Assembly (NCBI GenBank): GCA_900552545.1
Contig: USAL01000021.1
Coordinates: 1-21,162, forward strand
Source of the DNA: an uncultured Sutterella sp.
GTDB taxonomy: Bacteria > Pseudomonadota > Gammaproteobacteria > Burkholderiales > Burkholderiaceae_F
DNA: 21,162 nt
Direction: 5' to 3'
The translations under genes were made by a program, and so were the position numbers. The notes beneath the pieces were generated by a model. That model was not told the origin of the DNA, ran no database searches, and was given only the letters and a program-made list of their open reading frames with translations. Shown in pieces: positions 1 through 6,885 of the stretch. Position 1 is the first letter of the stretch, and each line of letters starts with the position of its first letter.

Positions 1-2
1 CG

Positions 3-605
3 GGCTCGACCACCGCCAAGTGCCTCGCCATCGTCAAGCGTCTGCGCGAGCGCCACCCCGACGTTCCGATGAGCATCATGCTCTACGCCAATCTTGTGTA
101 CGCACCGGGACAGGAGAAATTCTTTGCCATGTGCGAAGAGGCCGGCGTCGACGTCGTGTTGATCCCCGACCTGCCGGTTGAAATGCGCGAGATGGATCAG
201 AGCTTTGACATGGCCGCCGCCAACCACGGCATCGGCCTCGTGTCGATCGCACCGCCCAACGCCCGTCCCGAGCAGCTTGCGCTCATCGCGCATGTGAGCA
301 AAGGCTACGTGTACCTGCTCTCGCGCCCCGGCATCACGGGCGAGAACAATCCCGCCCACAAGCCTGCCGAGGCGGTGATCGAGGGGCTCGAGAAGGCGGG
401 CGCCGCCCCGGGGCTTCTGGGCTTTGGCGTGAGCAAGCCCGAGCACGTGCGCGCCGCTCTTGCCTCGGGCGCGGCCGGCGTCATCGTGGGCTCGGCCATC
501 GTTCGCATCATCAACGAGCACTTTGAAGAGCCCGAGGTGATGAAGGAAAAAATCACCGAGTACGTGCGCGGCATGAAGGCGGCAACGCTGCCACCCGCAA
601 AATAG
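3..605 (+). CDS. trpA: Tryptophan synthase alpha subunit, 5' end cut off by the window
   Basis: The alpha subunit cleaves indole-3-glycerol phosphate to indole and glyceraldehyde-3-phosphate and passes indole to TrpB in the cytoplasmic alpha2-beta2 complex. The frame is open from base 3, so the first in-frame ATG (69) is internal. About 200 residues remain of the usual 265-270. The stretch around LYANLVY aligns with the E. coli segment containing Tyr102, so roughly 74 N-terminal residues, including the catalytic Glu49 and Asp60 positions, lie outside. Visible hallmarks are CEEAGVDVVLIPDLPVE, YLLSRPGITG, GFGVSKPEHV and the phosphate-binding GSAIV near the C-terminus, ending in MKAATLPPAK. An intrinsic terminator follows within 10 bases, so trpA is the last gene of its transcript. 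Nothing looks broken; truncation is only due to the window edge. Confidence 0.96.
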   Translation, partial: GSTTAKCLAIVKRLRERHPDVPMSIMLYANLVYAPGQEKFFAMCEEAGVDVVLIPDLPVEMREMDQSFDMAAANHGIGLVSIAPPNARPEQLALIAHVSKGYVYLLSRPGITGENNPAHKPAEAVIEGLEKAGAAPGLLGFGVSKPEHVRAALASGAAGVIVGSAIVRIINEHFEEPEVMKEKITEYVRGMKAATLPPAK

Positions 606-611
606 GGTCGA

Positions 612-644
612 AAAAAGCGCGAGGGGTGAGCTCTCGCGCTTTTT
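612..644 (+). terminator. Intrinsic terminator between convergent trpA and ridA
   Basis: A 12-bp perfect stem (AAAAAGCGCGAG pairing with CTCGCGCTTTTT) surrounds a 9-nt loop. The A-run on one side and T-run on the other make it usable in both directions, which suits the convergent genes trpA (+) and ridA (-). Confidence 0.85.
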
Positions 645-677
645 GTTTGATCCTGCAGGAAAGTTCTTTCCTTCGAA

Positions 678-1139
678 CTAGTCCTCGACCTCAACGATGG
701 CAAGGATCTCGACGGGGCTGCCTTCGGGAAGTTCGCTAGCGCCCAACGCCACGCGCGCAGCCACGCCCGCGTCCCCGTAGAGCGCCTTGAAAAGGCGCGA
801 GGCGCCGTTGATCACCTGCGGCTGCTCTTCAAAGCCCTTGGTGCAGCGCACGTACCCCATCACCTGCACGAACTGACGGACCTTGTCGAGATCGCCCAAC
901 TCGAGCTTCAAGACCGCCAGGATGTTGAGCGCGGCAAGCTCGGCCGCCTTCTGGCCTTCCTCGGTGCTCAGGTCTTCGCCCACGACGCCCTTGACCTGCA
1001 GGACGCTGTTGATGTCGGGCGTCTGGCCCGAAACGTAGACCAAGTTGCCTACGCGGCGCGTAAAGACGTAAAGCCCGGCGGGCGCGGCAACGGGCGGCAG
1101 CGCAAGACCCATGTCGGCAAGTTTCTGTTCGATTCTCAT
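678..1139 (-). CDS. RidA/YjgF/YER057c family protein (reactive imine deaminase type)
   Basis: This 153-residue protein belongs to the RidA family, small cytoplasmic homotrimers. Classical members hydrolyse reactive enamine/imine intermediates made by PLP enzymes such as threonine dehydratase. Visible features are GNLVYVSGQTP (about 31-41), GEDLSTEEGQKAAELAALNILAVLK (54-78), LGDLDKVRQFVQVMGYV (81-97), QPQVINGASRLF (106-117) and VAARVALGASELPEGSPVEI (126-145). Arg129 falls where the imine-deaminase Arg105 sits in canonical RidA, so activity is plausible. The ASELPEGSPVEI ending and extended N-terminus resemble the longer YjgF-like branch rather than the 125-130 residue RidA itself, so I give no symbol. 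The ATG at 1139 was chosen over an upstream open frame because a GAGGG Shine-Dalgarno lies about 9 nt before it and the family fold starts right after. It is divergent from the helicase gene. Confidence 0.9.
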   Translation of the reverse strand: MRIEQKLADMGLALPPVAAPAGLYVFTRRVGNLVYVSGQTPDINSVLQVKGVVGEDLSTEEGQKAAELAALNILAVLKLELGDLDKVRQFVQVMGYVRCTKGFEEQPQVINGASRLFKALYGDAGVAARVALGASELPEGSPVEILAIVEVED

Positions 1140-1157
1140 TTGTGTATCCCTCAAAGA

Positions 1158-1195
1158 AAAAGCGCGCGCAGAGCCTGCCTCTGCAGGGCGCTTTT
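1158..1195 (-). promoter_or_regulatory. Terminator-like hairpin in the ridA leader
   Basis: Reading toward ridA, AAAAGCGC pairs with GCGCTTTT and an inner GCAGAG pairs with CTCTGC around a 5-nt loop. The descending arm runs straight into TTTTTCTTT and then the GAGGG ribosome-binding site. The shape is that of an intrinsic terminator or attenuator placed before the start codon. A 5' stabilising hairpin is the alternative. Confidence 0.55.
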
Positions 1196-1206
1196 CAAAA
1201 AAGTGC

Positions 1207-1212
1207 ATTGTA
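1207..1212 (-). promoter_or_regulatory. Candidate -10 box for ridA
   Basis: On the minus strand this reads TACAAT, one mismatch from TATAAT. It would start transcription near 1200, leaving a leader of about 60 nt. The -35 position 17 bp upstream (minus-strand CGCGAA) is weak and lies inside the palindrome at 1230-1245. Confidence 0.45.
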
Positions 1213-1229
1213 CGAAGATTCGCCCGGCG

Positions 1230-1245
1230 TTCGCGAAATCGCGAA
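1230..1245. promoter_or_regulatory. Perfect inverted repeat, candidate operator between ridA and the helicase gene
   Basis: TTCGCGA-AA-TCGCGAA is a perfect 7+2+7 palindrome. It covers the expected -35 position of the ridA promoter and lies about 50-95 bp upstream of the helicase promoter elements. No local regulator gene is seen in the window. Confidence 0.5.
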
Positions 1246-1295
1246 AAAGAGGAGCTGCGGCGGACGTCGAGGGTTGAGGGAGCCCATGCGTGGCG

Positions 1296-1329
1296 TTGAC
1301 CGGCTTGAAAGCGGCCTTTTTCGTATAAT
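1296..1329 (+). promoter_or_regulatory. Candidate promoter for the DEAD-box helicase gene
   Basis: A perfect TATAAT lies at 1324-1329. TTGACC at 1296-1301 resembles a -35 box but is 22 bp away, and TTGAAA at 1305-1310 is only 13 bp away, so the -35 element is uncertain. Transcription would begin near 1336. Confidence 0.5.
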
Positions 1330-1335
1330 TCGCAC

Positions 1336-1887
1336 CCATGCATTTTTTCGCGAGCCGGCAGCTTGGCGCTTTTCGATCGCCCGCCCGGCTTTGATGCAGC
1401 AAAGAAAAATCAGCCGCAGATTTTTCTCTTTGCCCTTTCCATTTTTTTGAGATGCGGCTCCAAGAAGGCGCAGCTCGTCCTGCGGTCGAAAGACAAAGGA
1501 CCAAAGGACGCGGCGCCCCAGAAAAAAATCCTCAGTCCGGGCAGCCTGCGGCTGCGTTTGAGACTGTCCCATGTCCAATCGTCGTCTGAATCCGGACGAC
1601 CTTGCTCATCGATAAGAAGAACAAACCGCACCTTTTCAACAACGAGAGCGTCAGCGTCCCTCGGGCAGCCCGCCCCCAATCCTTTTGGGCTTTTTAGGCC
1701 TTTCGGATCTTTTGTGCCTCTTCGTACGGAAGCGTACGGAACGCCGCCCCTGGACCGCGCAGCCTCCGGCAGCCGCAGCAAGCCTGCAGGGCGCCCTCAT
1801 GCGCCCGCCACTGCACCTGGAAACCGACGTTTCCGACCAAGCAAGCCTCCTGGCCCGACCTCTCGACACAACGATTCAATAGTAGAC
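1336..1887 (+). other. Long leader upstream of the helicase gene, probably untranslated
   Basis: About 550 nt separate the TATAAT box from the first residues that resemble an RhlE protein. One frame stays open back to a TTG at 1363, in phase with the helicase. However, it uses AGA, AGG, CGA and GGA freely, codons the helicase body avoids, and encodes no recognisable domain, so I read it as leader. It contains a hairpin with a 9-bp A/T stem (AGAAAAATC at 1403-1411 with GATTTTTCT at 1419-1427), a GTCGTC/GACGAC hairpin (1581-1600), and a possible 14-codon open frame at 1571-1615 without a clear ribosome-binding site. Confidence 0.5.
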
Positions 1888-3783
1888 GTGACCACAACAT
1901 TCAACGACCTGGGCCTGGCGCCCGAAGTGCTCAAGGCCATCGCGGCCATGGGCTATTCGGCGCCCGCCCCCGTACAGATTAAGGCGATCCCCGAGCTTCT
2001 CGCCGGCCGCGACGTGTTAGCCGCTGCGCAGACCGGTACCGGCAAGACCGCCGCCTTTGCGCTTCCCATCATCACGCGCATGCTTGCCGATCCCCAAAAG
2101 CGCGCCCCCAGGCGCGTGCGCGCGCTCATTCTTGCGCCCACGCGCGAGTTGGCCGCACAGATCGACGAAAACATCCGCGGCTACGCCAAGGAGACTTCGC
2201 TCAAGACGGCGCTCGTCTTCGGCGGCGTCAACATCAAGCCGCAGACCGAAGAGCTCGCGCACGGCGCGGACTTTCTCGTGGCAACGCCCGGGCGCCTTCT
2301 TGACCACGTCGGGCAGCAGAACGTCGATCTGAGCGCGGTTGAATACTTCGTGCTCGACGAAGCCGACCGCATGCTCGACATGGGCTTTATCCACGACATC
2401 AAGAAGATCGTGCGGCTTCTGCCCGATGAGCGCCAGACCTTGATGTTCTCGGCGACCTTCAACGACGAAATCCGCGCCCTCGCGCAGAGCTTTCTCAATT
2501 CGCCCGCCACGGTTGAGATCGCGCGCAACAAGGAAAACGCCCTCATTCATCAGGAAGTCTTTCTCATCGCCAAGAAGAGAAAGCGCGAGCTGCTGCGCGA
2601 TCTGATCGCCCAGCACGACTGGGACCAGGTGCTTGTCTTCACCCGCATGAAGCACGCCGCCAATCGTTTGGCCGAGCAGCTCAACAAGGACGGAATCGTT
2701 GCCGCCGCCATTCACGGCAACAAGAGCCAGTCGGCGCGCACCAAGGCGCTTGCGGGCTTCAAGGCCCACCAGATCCGCGTGCTGGTTGCAACCGACATCG
2801 CCGCCCGAGGGCTTGACATCGAAGGGCTGCCGCACGTGGTGAACTACGAGCTTCCGAACGTCCCGCAGGACTACGTGCACCGCATCGGCCGCACGGGGCG
2901 CGCAGGCGTCGAAGGCCACGCCGTGAGCCTGGTTTCGCCCGACGAATCCGCCTACCTCAAGGACATCGAAAAGCTCCTGAAGAAAAAGCTCCCCGCCACG
3001 AAGGCCGCGGGCTACGAAGGCGACATGCCCGAAGACCTTGCGCTTGAGGAAGCCAAGGCCGACCGCGCCCGTGCCGAGGAGCTCGAGCGCATGCGCGCCT
3101 CGCGCCGCAAGGCCTCGGCCGCGCGCGAAACGGTGCGCCGCAGCACCGAGCGCGCCGCCCGCGAGGAGGAACGCGCAAGCGGCCTCTCGGTCAACCCAGA
3201 GGAGCGCTTTGAAAAGAAGATCGCCCGCCCGGCCGTCTCTGCCGCCGGCCAGAAAAAGCCCCAGACCGCAAGAAACGCAGCCGCCCCGCAGCGCAAGCCC
3301 GCCGCGGCCTCGGTCGAGCGCGCGCTTCAAGCTTCCGACTCCGCCAAAAACGGCGGCCGCCGCACGCAAAAGAGCACCCGCACCGGCGCCGAAGGCAATG
3401 AGCGCCGTGCCGCACGCCCGCAAACGCCGCAACGGGATGCCGTCCAGGGTCACGGCGCGTCATCCGAAACCCGCAGCCGCAACGCACGCGGCTTCGGCGG
3501 GCAGAACGCTTCGCGCGGCAGCCGCCGCTCGGAAGGCGACCGCGGCGACCAAAGCGAGCGCAATGAGCGCGGGGCTCGCCGCATCGGCGTCGTCGTGCAC
3601 GACGAGCGCCGCGAGCAGCGCTTGTTTGAAGAGCGCCGCCGCCGTGCTTCCAACATCAAATCCACCGTGCGCCGCGAGCACTCCCCGTACGAAGACCGCG
3701 CGCTCGAAAGCCGCGGCTATCGCGTGGAGTCGGTGCGCTCGACGCTGCCGCCTGAGATGCAGCGCAAGCTGCGCGGCCGCTAG
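1888..3783 (+). CDS. rhlE: DEAD-box ATP-dependent RNA helicase, RhlE type
   Basis: This 631-residue protein is an RNA-dependent ATPase that unwinds short RNA duplexes in ribosome assembly or RNA decay. Numbered from the GTG at 1888, the core has the Q motif (F5 to Q30), motif I AQTGTGKT (47-54), Ia APTREL (83-88), Ib TPGR (133-136), II DEAD (157-160), III SAT (188-190), V ARGLD (306-310) and VI HRIGRTGR (331-338). All catalytic motifs are intact. From about residue 375 the chain becomes a basic, Ala/Arg/Gln-rich, probably disordered tail of roughly 250 residues, longer than in E. coli RhlE and typical of betaproteobacterial homologues with RNA-binding tails. GTG was chosen because homology begins at TFNDLGL; no good Shine-Dalgarno is visible, so the start is uncertain. 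A paralogue such as DeaD is less likely because its RNA-binding domain is absent. Confidence 0.88.
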   Translation: MTTTFNDLGLAPEVLKAIAAMGYSAPAPVQIKAIPELLAGRDVLAAAQTGTGKTAAFALPIITRMLADPQKRAPRRVRALILAPTRELAAQIDENIRGYAKETSLKTALVFGGVNIKPQTEELAHGADFLVATPGRLLDHVGQQNVDLSAVEYFVLDEADRMLDMGFIHDIKKIVRLLPDERQTLMFSATFNDEIRALAQSFLNSPATVEIARNKENALIHQEVFLIAKKRKRELLRDLIAQHDWDQVLVFTRMKHAANRLAEQLNKDGIVAAAIHGNKSQSARTKALAGFKAHQIRVLVATDIAARGLDIEGLPHVVNYELPNVPQDYVHRIGRTGRAGVEGHAVSLVSPDESAYLKDIEKLLKKKLPATKAAGYEGDMPEDLALEEAKADRARAEELERMRASRRKASAARETVRRSTERAAREEERASGLSVNPEERFEKKIARPAVSAAGQKKPQTARNAAAPQRKPAAASVERALQASDSAKNGGRRTQKSTRTGAEGNERRAARPQTPQRDAVQGHGASSETRSRNARGFGGQNASRGSRRSEGDRGDQSERNERGARRIGVVVHDERREQRLFEERRRRASNIKSTVRREHSPYEDRALESRGYRVESVRSTLPPEMQRKLRGR

Positions 3784-3806
3784 CCCCTTGCAGAACCTTG
3801 GGAGAT

Positions 3807-3871
3807 CTCGAAGGCTTTGAAGGTCTTCGAGGCCCCGAGGATTGATCAAGCGCTTGATGAAGCGCTTCATC
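3807..3871. repeat. Hairpin and two overlapping palindromes after the helicase gene
   Basis: CTCGAAG (3807-3813) pairs with CTTCGAG (3825-3831). Next come ATCAAGCGCTTGAT (3845-3858) and GATGAAGCGCTTCATC (3856-3871), two perfect palindromes that share three bases and both carry AAGCGCTT. No clean T-run follows, though GGCGTTTTCTTC comes shortly after. The likely role is mRNA 3' end formation; a paired protein-binding site is possible. Confidence 0.55.
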
Positions 3872-3984
3872 AGGCGTTTTCTTCGGGCCGCCCCGGCGCG
3901 TAAAAAGCGCACGCCCTGCCGGTAGAATCCTTAGCAGCCTTGGGAAACCAAGTTCGCTTTTTGTCCGCCTTCACCACCGCATTC

Positions 3985-4452
3985 ATGACCAACTCCAGCC
4001 TTCTTCCAACGTCCTTCCTGACGCATCAGACGCATTCCCGAGTGCTGAATAAGCACAGCGCACGGCGCACGGTGTTGGCCGTTTTTGGGCTTGCCTCGCT
4101 CATTCTCGGCGGATGCGCGACGACGAACTCAATTGAGGGCGAAGCGATCGATGAAAAGACCGCGCGCGATCTCGCTCCCCTCATGGAGGCTGCCGATCAG
4201 ACGCGGCTTGAGTGCACCTCCACCGAACCCCTGTCGACGCAGCGCACGCTGCACGAGCTTGTCTTTGCCTGCTCGGGGCTAGGTGCTCAGAATGGTCAGG
4301 ATGGACAGGGCGGCCGGACCGTTGAAGCCTCGCTTGCCGAGCTGCGCGACGCGGGCTGGCGCCTAATGTCGGTTGACGTGGGTCAAGAAAAGCACGACTC
4401 GAACGGCCAGCTGGGGCTGCCGCTTACGATCAACGTCATCAAGCTCTTCTAG
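3985..4452 (+). CDS. Small predicted lipoprotein, function unknown
   Basis: The protein has an N-terminal basic patch (NKHSARR), a hydrophobic stretch (TVLAVFGLASLIL) and a lipobox LGGC followed by ATT, so the mature protein should be lipidated at that Cys and anchored in the envelope. The remaining roughly 110 residues are polar, with two further Cys (in LECTST and FACSG) that could form a disulfide, a Gln/Gly-rich stretch (AQNGQDGQGG) and a C-terminal LPLTINVIKLF. I do not recognise the family. The start is uncertain: ATG 3985 puts the lipobox Cys at residue 44, while GTG 4042 would give a more usual 24-residue signal peptide. Neither has a strong ribosome-binding site. A TAGAAT box at 3923-3928 may be its -10. 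It stands alone between the helicase and the aminopeptidase. Confidence 0.7.
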   Translation: MTNSSLLPTSFLTHQTHSRVLNKHSARRTVLAVFGLASLILGGCATTNSIEGEAIDEKTARDLAPLMEAADQTRLECTSTEPLSTQRTLHELVFACSGLGAQNGQDGQGGRTVEASLAELRDAGWRLMSVDVGQEKHDSNGQLGLPLTINVIKLF

Positions 4453-4470
4453 CGCGGGCGTGCTGCTTTA

Positions 4471-4505
4471 CCCCCTTTCCCTCTTTCCTTCCCCCTTTTT
4501 CCCTC
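4471..4505 (+). other. 35-nt uninterrupted pyrimidine tract
   Basis: Bases 4471-4505 contain only C and T on the plus strand, just downstream of the lipoprotein stop codon. There is no intrinsic hairpin here, and C-rich G-poor RNA is the type of sequence Rho loads on. A Rho-dependent terminator for the lipoprotein transcript is the simplest reading. Confidence 0.4.
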
Positions 4506-4629
4506 ACGCCCTTTTTCAAATCGGGCGCAAAGATCGGGCTCGAAGGCCCGCGGCGCTTCTTCTCGCCCCGGGCGCTTCGGTGTATCCTCGCAGACTGCCG
4601 ATATCGGACGCATTTTGTGAGTCAACTTC

Positions 4630-6456
4630 ATGACGACATCCTCCACGATTGATCAGGGCGCGGTCATCATTTCGCGCCTGCGCGCCATGCGCCGCGCGAT
4701 GGCCGAGCGCGGACTGGCGGCCTGGATTGCCTTGACGGGCGACCCGCACCTCTGTGAATACCAGCCCGAGCACTGGGCCTTTCGCAAGTACTTGAGCGGC
4801 TTTACGGGCTCGGCGGGCACGCTTGCCGTGACGACGACGAGCGCCGCGCTCTGGACCGACAGCCGCTACTGGGAGCAGGCCGCGCAGCAGCTTGCGCCCG
4901 CAGGCATCGATCTCATGCAGGACGGGGCCATCGACACGCCCTCGATCACGACGGCGCTTGCGGCCGAACTTGATGCAGGCGCGCGCGTGGGCCTTGATCC
5001 CCGCACGGTGAGCGCCAAGCGCTTTGCCGCACTCAAGAAGGAATTTGCCGCGGCGGGCATTACGCTTGTCTGCGACATGACGCTCATGGATGAAGTCTGG
5101 GCGGACCGCCCGCAGGCGGTCTTTCATCCCGTGCGCACCTTCGGCTTCGGGCAAAAGCCCGTGGCGGAGAAACTCTCGGGCCTGCGCCGCGAGATTGCCA
5201 GGGCGGGCGCACAGGCGCTTCTCATCTCAACGTTGGACGACATCGCGTGGCTCACAAACCTCAGAGGGGCCGACCTTGAGTGCACGCCGGTCTTTACCGC
5301 TTATGCCGCGGTCAGCGGCAGCCGCGCGGTGCTTTTTGCCGATACGTCGAAAATCACAGGCGAATCACTCGCCCAAATTGCGTCCGCAGGCCTTGAACTC
5401 ATCGACTACGGCAAGGCACTCACGGAAATTCCCCACGTGCTCGAAGGCCAGTGCGTGCTTCTTGATCCCGACCGGACCTCGCAGGCGCTTTTTGAAATAC
5501 TTGAAAAGGCGGGCATCAGCGTCGTCGCGCACCCGCAGCCCACGCAGGTCATGAAGAGCCGCCGCACGCACGAGGAGCTTGAGCTTTTGAAGGAAACCAT
5601 GCGCCGCGACGGCGCCGCGATGTGTGAGCTCTTTGCCTGGCTCGAGCGCGAGATCCATGAGGAAAAGACCGTCACGGAGCTCGACGTCTCGCACAAACTG
5701 CGCGCCTTAAGAAGCGAAATTCCGGGCTTCATGGGACTGAGCTTTGAGACGATTGCTGCCGCGGGCGCCAACGCCGCACTTCCCCACTACCAGCCCACGC
5801 CGGAAAACAACGCCGTGCTCTCGCGCGGGGAGATGCTTCTGATCGACTCGGGCGGCCAGTACGAGGGCGGCACCACCGACATCACCCGCACCATCCTCGT
5901 GGGCGGTGAAGCAAGCGCCGCGCAAAAGCGCGACTTCACGGCCGTGCTGCGAGGCCACATTCTTCTTGCGACGACGCACTTTCCGAGAGGGACCTTCGCC
6001 TCGCAGTTGGATACGCTTGCGCGCATGCCGATTTGGGAGATCGGCTGCGACTTCGGCCACGGCACGGGGCACGGCGTGGGCTTTTGCCTGAACGTGCACG
6101 AGGCGCCGATATCGATTTCGCCCCGGTGCCCTGCGAACGCCGCCACGCGCATCGTCGAAGGCCTCGTCTTTTCCAATGAGCCGGGGCTCTACCGGCCCGG
6201 CCGCTGGGGCGTGCGCACCGAAAATCTGGTGACCCCCGTTGCGGCCGACCCCGAGATCGACCAGATGATGCCGATGCTCGTGCTCGAGACCCTGACGCTG
6301 TGCCCGATCGACTTCAAGCTCATCAACACGGCCATGATGTCGCCCTATGAAATCTGGTGGGTCAACGACTACCACCGCAAGGTGCGTGAAGCGCTCATGC
6401 CGCTTTTGTCAGTGCAGGCCCAGGAGTGGTTGAAGCGCGCCACCGAAACGATCTAA
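4630..6456 (+). CDS. Xaa-Pro aminopeptidase, large three-domain M24B type
   Basis: This cytoplasmic metallopeptidase removes an N-terminal residue that precedes proline. At 608 residues it matches the three-domain form (two creatinase-like N-terminal domains plus a pita-bread catalytic domain), like human XPNPEP1, rather than the roughly 440-residue E. coli PepP. Aligning motifs with XPNPEP1, the dimetal ligands are Asp406 (LLIDSGGQY), Asp417 (GGTTDITRT), His481 (HGTGHGVG), Glu517 (SNEPGLY) and Glu531 (RTENLV). Supporting histidines are His386 (LPHYQP), His477 and His490 (NVHE). All are present, so it should be active. The N-terminal FTGSAGTLAVT and LWTDSRYW motifs are also typical. ATG 4630 is the natural start, though its ribosome-binding site is poor. 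It is a single-gene unit closed by the terminator at 6481-6524. Confidence 0.94.
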   Translation: MTTSSTIDQGAVIISRLRAMRRAMAERGLAAWIALTGDPHLCEYQPEHWAFRKYLSGFTGSAGTLAVTTTSAALWTDSRYWEQAAQQLAPAGIDLMQDGAIDTPSITTALAAELDAGARVGLDPRTVSAKRFAALKKEFAAAGITLVCDMTLMDEVWADRPQAVFHPVRTFGFGQKPVAEKLSGLRREIARAGAQALLISTLDDIAWLTNLRGADLECTPVFTAYAAVSGSRAVLFADTSKITGESLAQIASAGLELIDYGKALTEIPHVLEGQCVLLDPDRTSQALFEILEKAGISVVAHPQPTQVMKSRRTHEELELLKETMRRDGAAMCELFAWLEREIHEEKTVTELDVSHKLRALRSEIPGFMGLSFETIAAAGANAALPHYQPTPENNAVLSRGEMLLIDSGGQYEGGTTDITRTILVGGEASAAQKRDFTAVLRGHILLATTHFPRGTFASQLDTLARMPIWEIGCDFGHGTGHGVGFCLNVHEAPISISPRCPANAATRIVEGLVFSNEPGLYRPGRWGVRTENLVTPVAADPEIDQMMPMLVLETLTLCPIDFKLINTAMMSPYEIWWVNDYHRKVREALMPLLSVQAQEWLKRATETI

Positions 6457-6480
6457 GCGCAGGGCTTTGTTGAGCCACAC

Positions 6481-6524
6481 CGCCGCAGGAATCCGCCGAG
6501 CGCGACTCCTGCGGCGAATTTTTT
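6481..6524 (+). terminator. Intrinsic terminator of the aminopeptidase gene
   Basis: CGCCGCAGGA (6481-6490) pairs perfectly with TCCTGCGGCG (6507-6516) over a 16-nt loop and is followed by AATTTTTT. This is a classical rho-independent terminator. Confidence 0.92.
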
Positions 6525-6885
6525 GCCCCGATCGCGTCTTCTCTGTGGACCCCCGTCGCTTTGCGTTGCAGTCAAAAAATTCTTCCGACATTGTTCGACG
6601 CACCGAAAAGGTTTGCAAAAATTTACCTACACCGCGGGAAAACCGCCATCTGCGCCTGTTCGGGCGGATGAATTGGCGCGCTAAACTTTTTCCGAGACCT
6701 CCCCCCTGCGGGCTCGCGCCCGCAGCTTGCGGCCGTCGTCCGCTGTCGGCGTATTGCAATGACAACGTACCCCGGAAAAATCCCTCGAAAGCTCCCGGGG
6801 CCCTCTACGACCGCCTGCGCCGAACCGAGTTTCTGTCGGTACGGCGGCAACGTGTTCATTTCAATATAAAAACAACTGACAAGTC
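6525..6885 (+). other. Intergenic region upstream of the RND efflux operon
   Basis: No convincing gene is seen. The region holds an 8-bp hairpin with a 4-nt loop (CTGCGGGC-TCGC-GCCCGCAG, 6706-6725) and an A/T-rich stretch at 6570-6640. TATAAA at 6865-6870 lies only 15 bases before the adaptor start, too close for a normal leader unless the message is nearly leaderless. No obvious TetR-type operator and no regulator gene are present. Confidence 0.5.

Noticed and set aside
1363..1887. In-phase open frame that would add 175 residues to the front of the DEAD-box helicase
   Set aside because: It has no domain similarity I recognise, uses AGA, AGG, CGA and GGA codons that the helicase body avoids, and RhlE proteins begin at the TFNDLGL segment. 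Kept as leader with the start flagged as uncertain.
2017..3453. Long open frame of 478 codons antisense to the helicase gene
   Set aside because: It is the mirror of a high-GC coding sequence; the predicted protein is Ala/Gly/Arg-rich with no domain, and the sense strand has every helicase motif.
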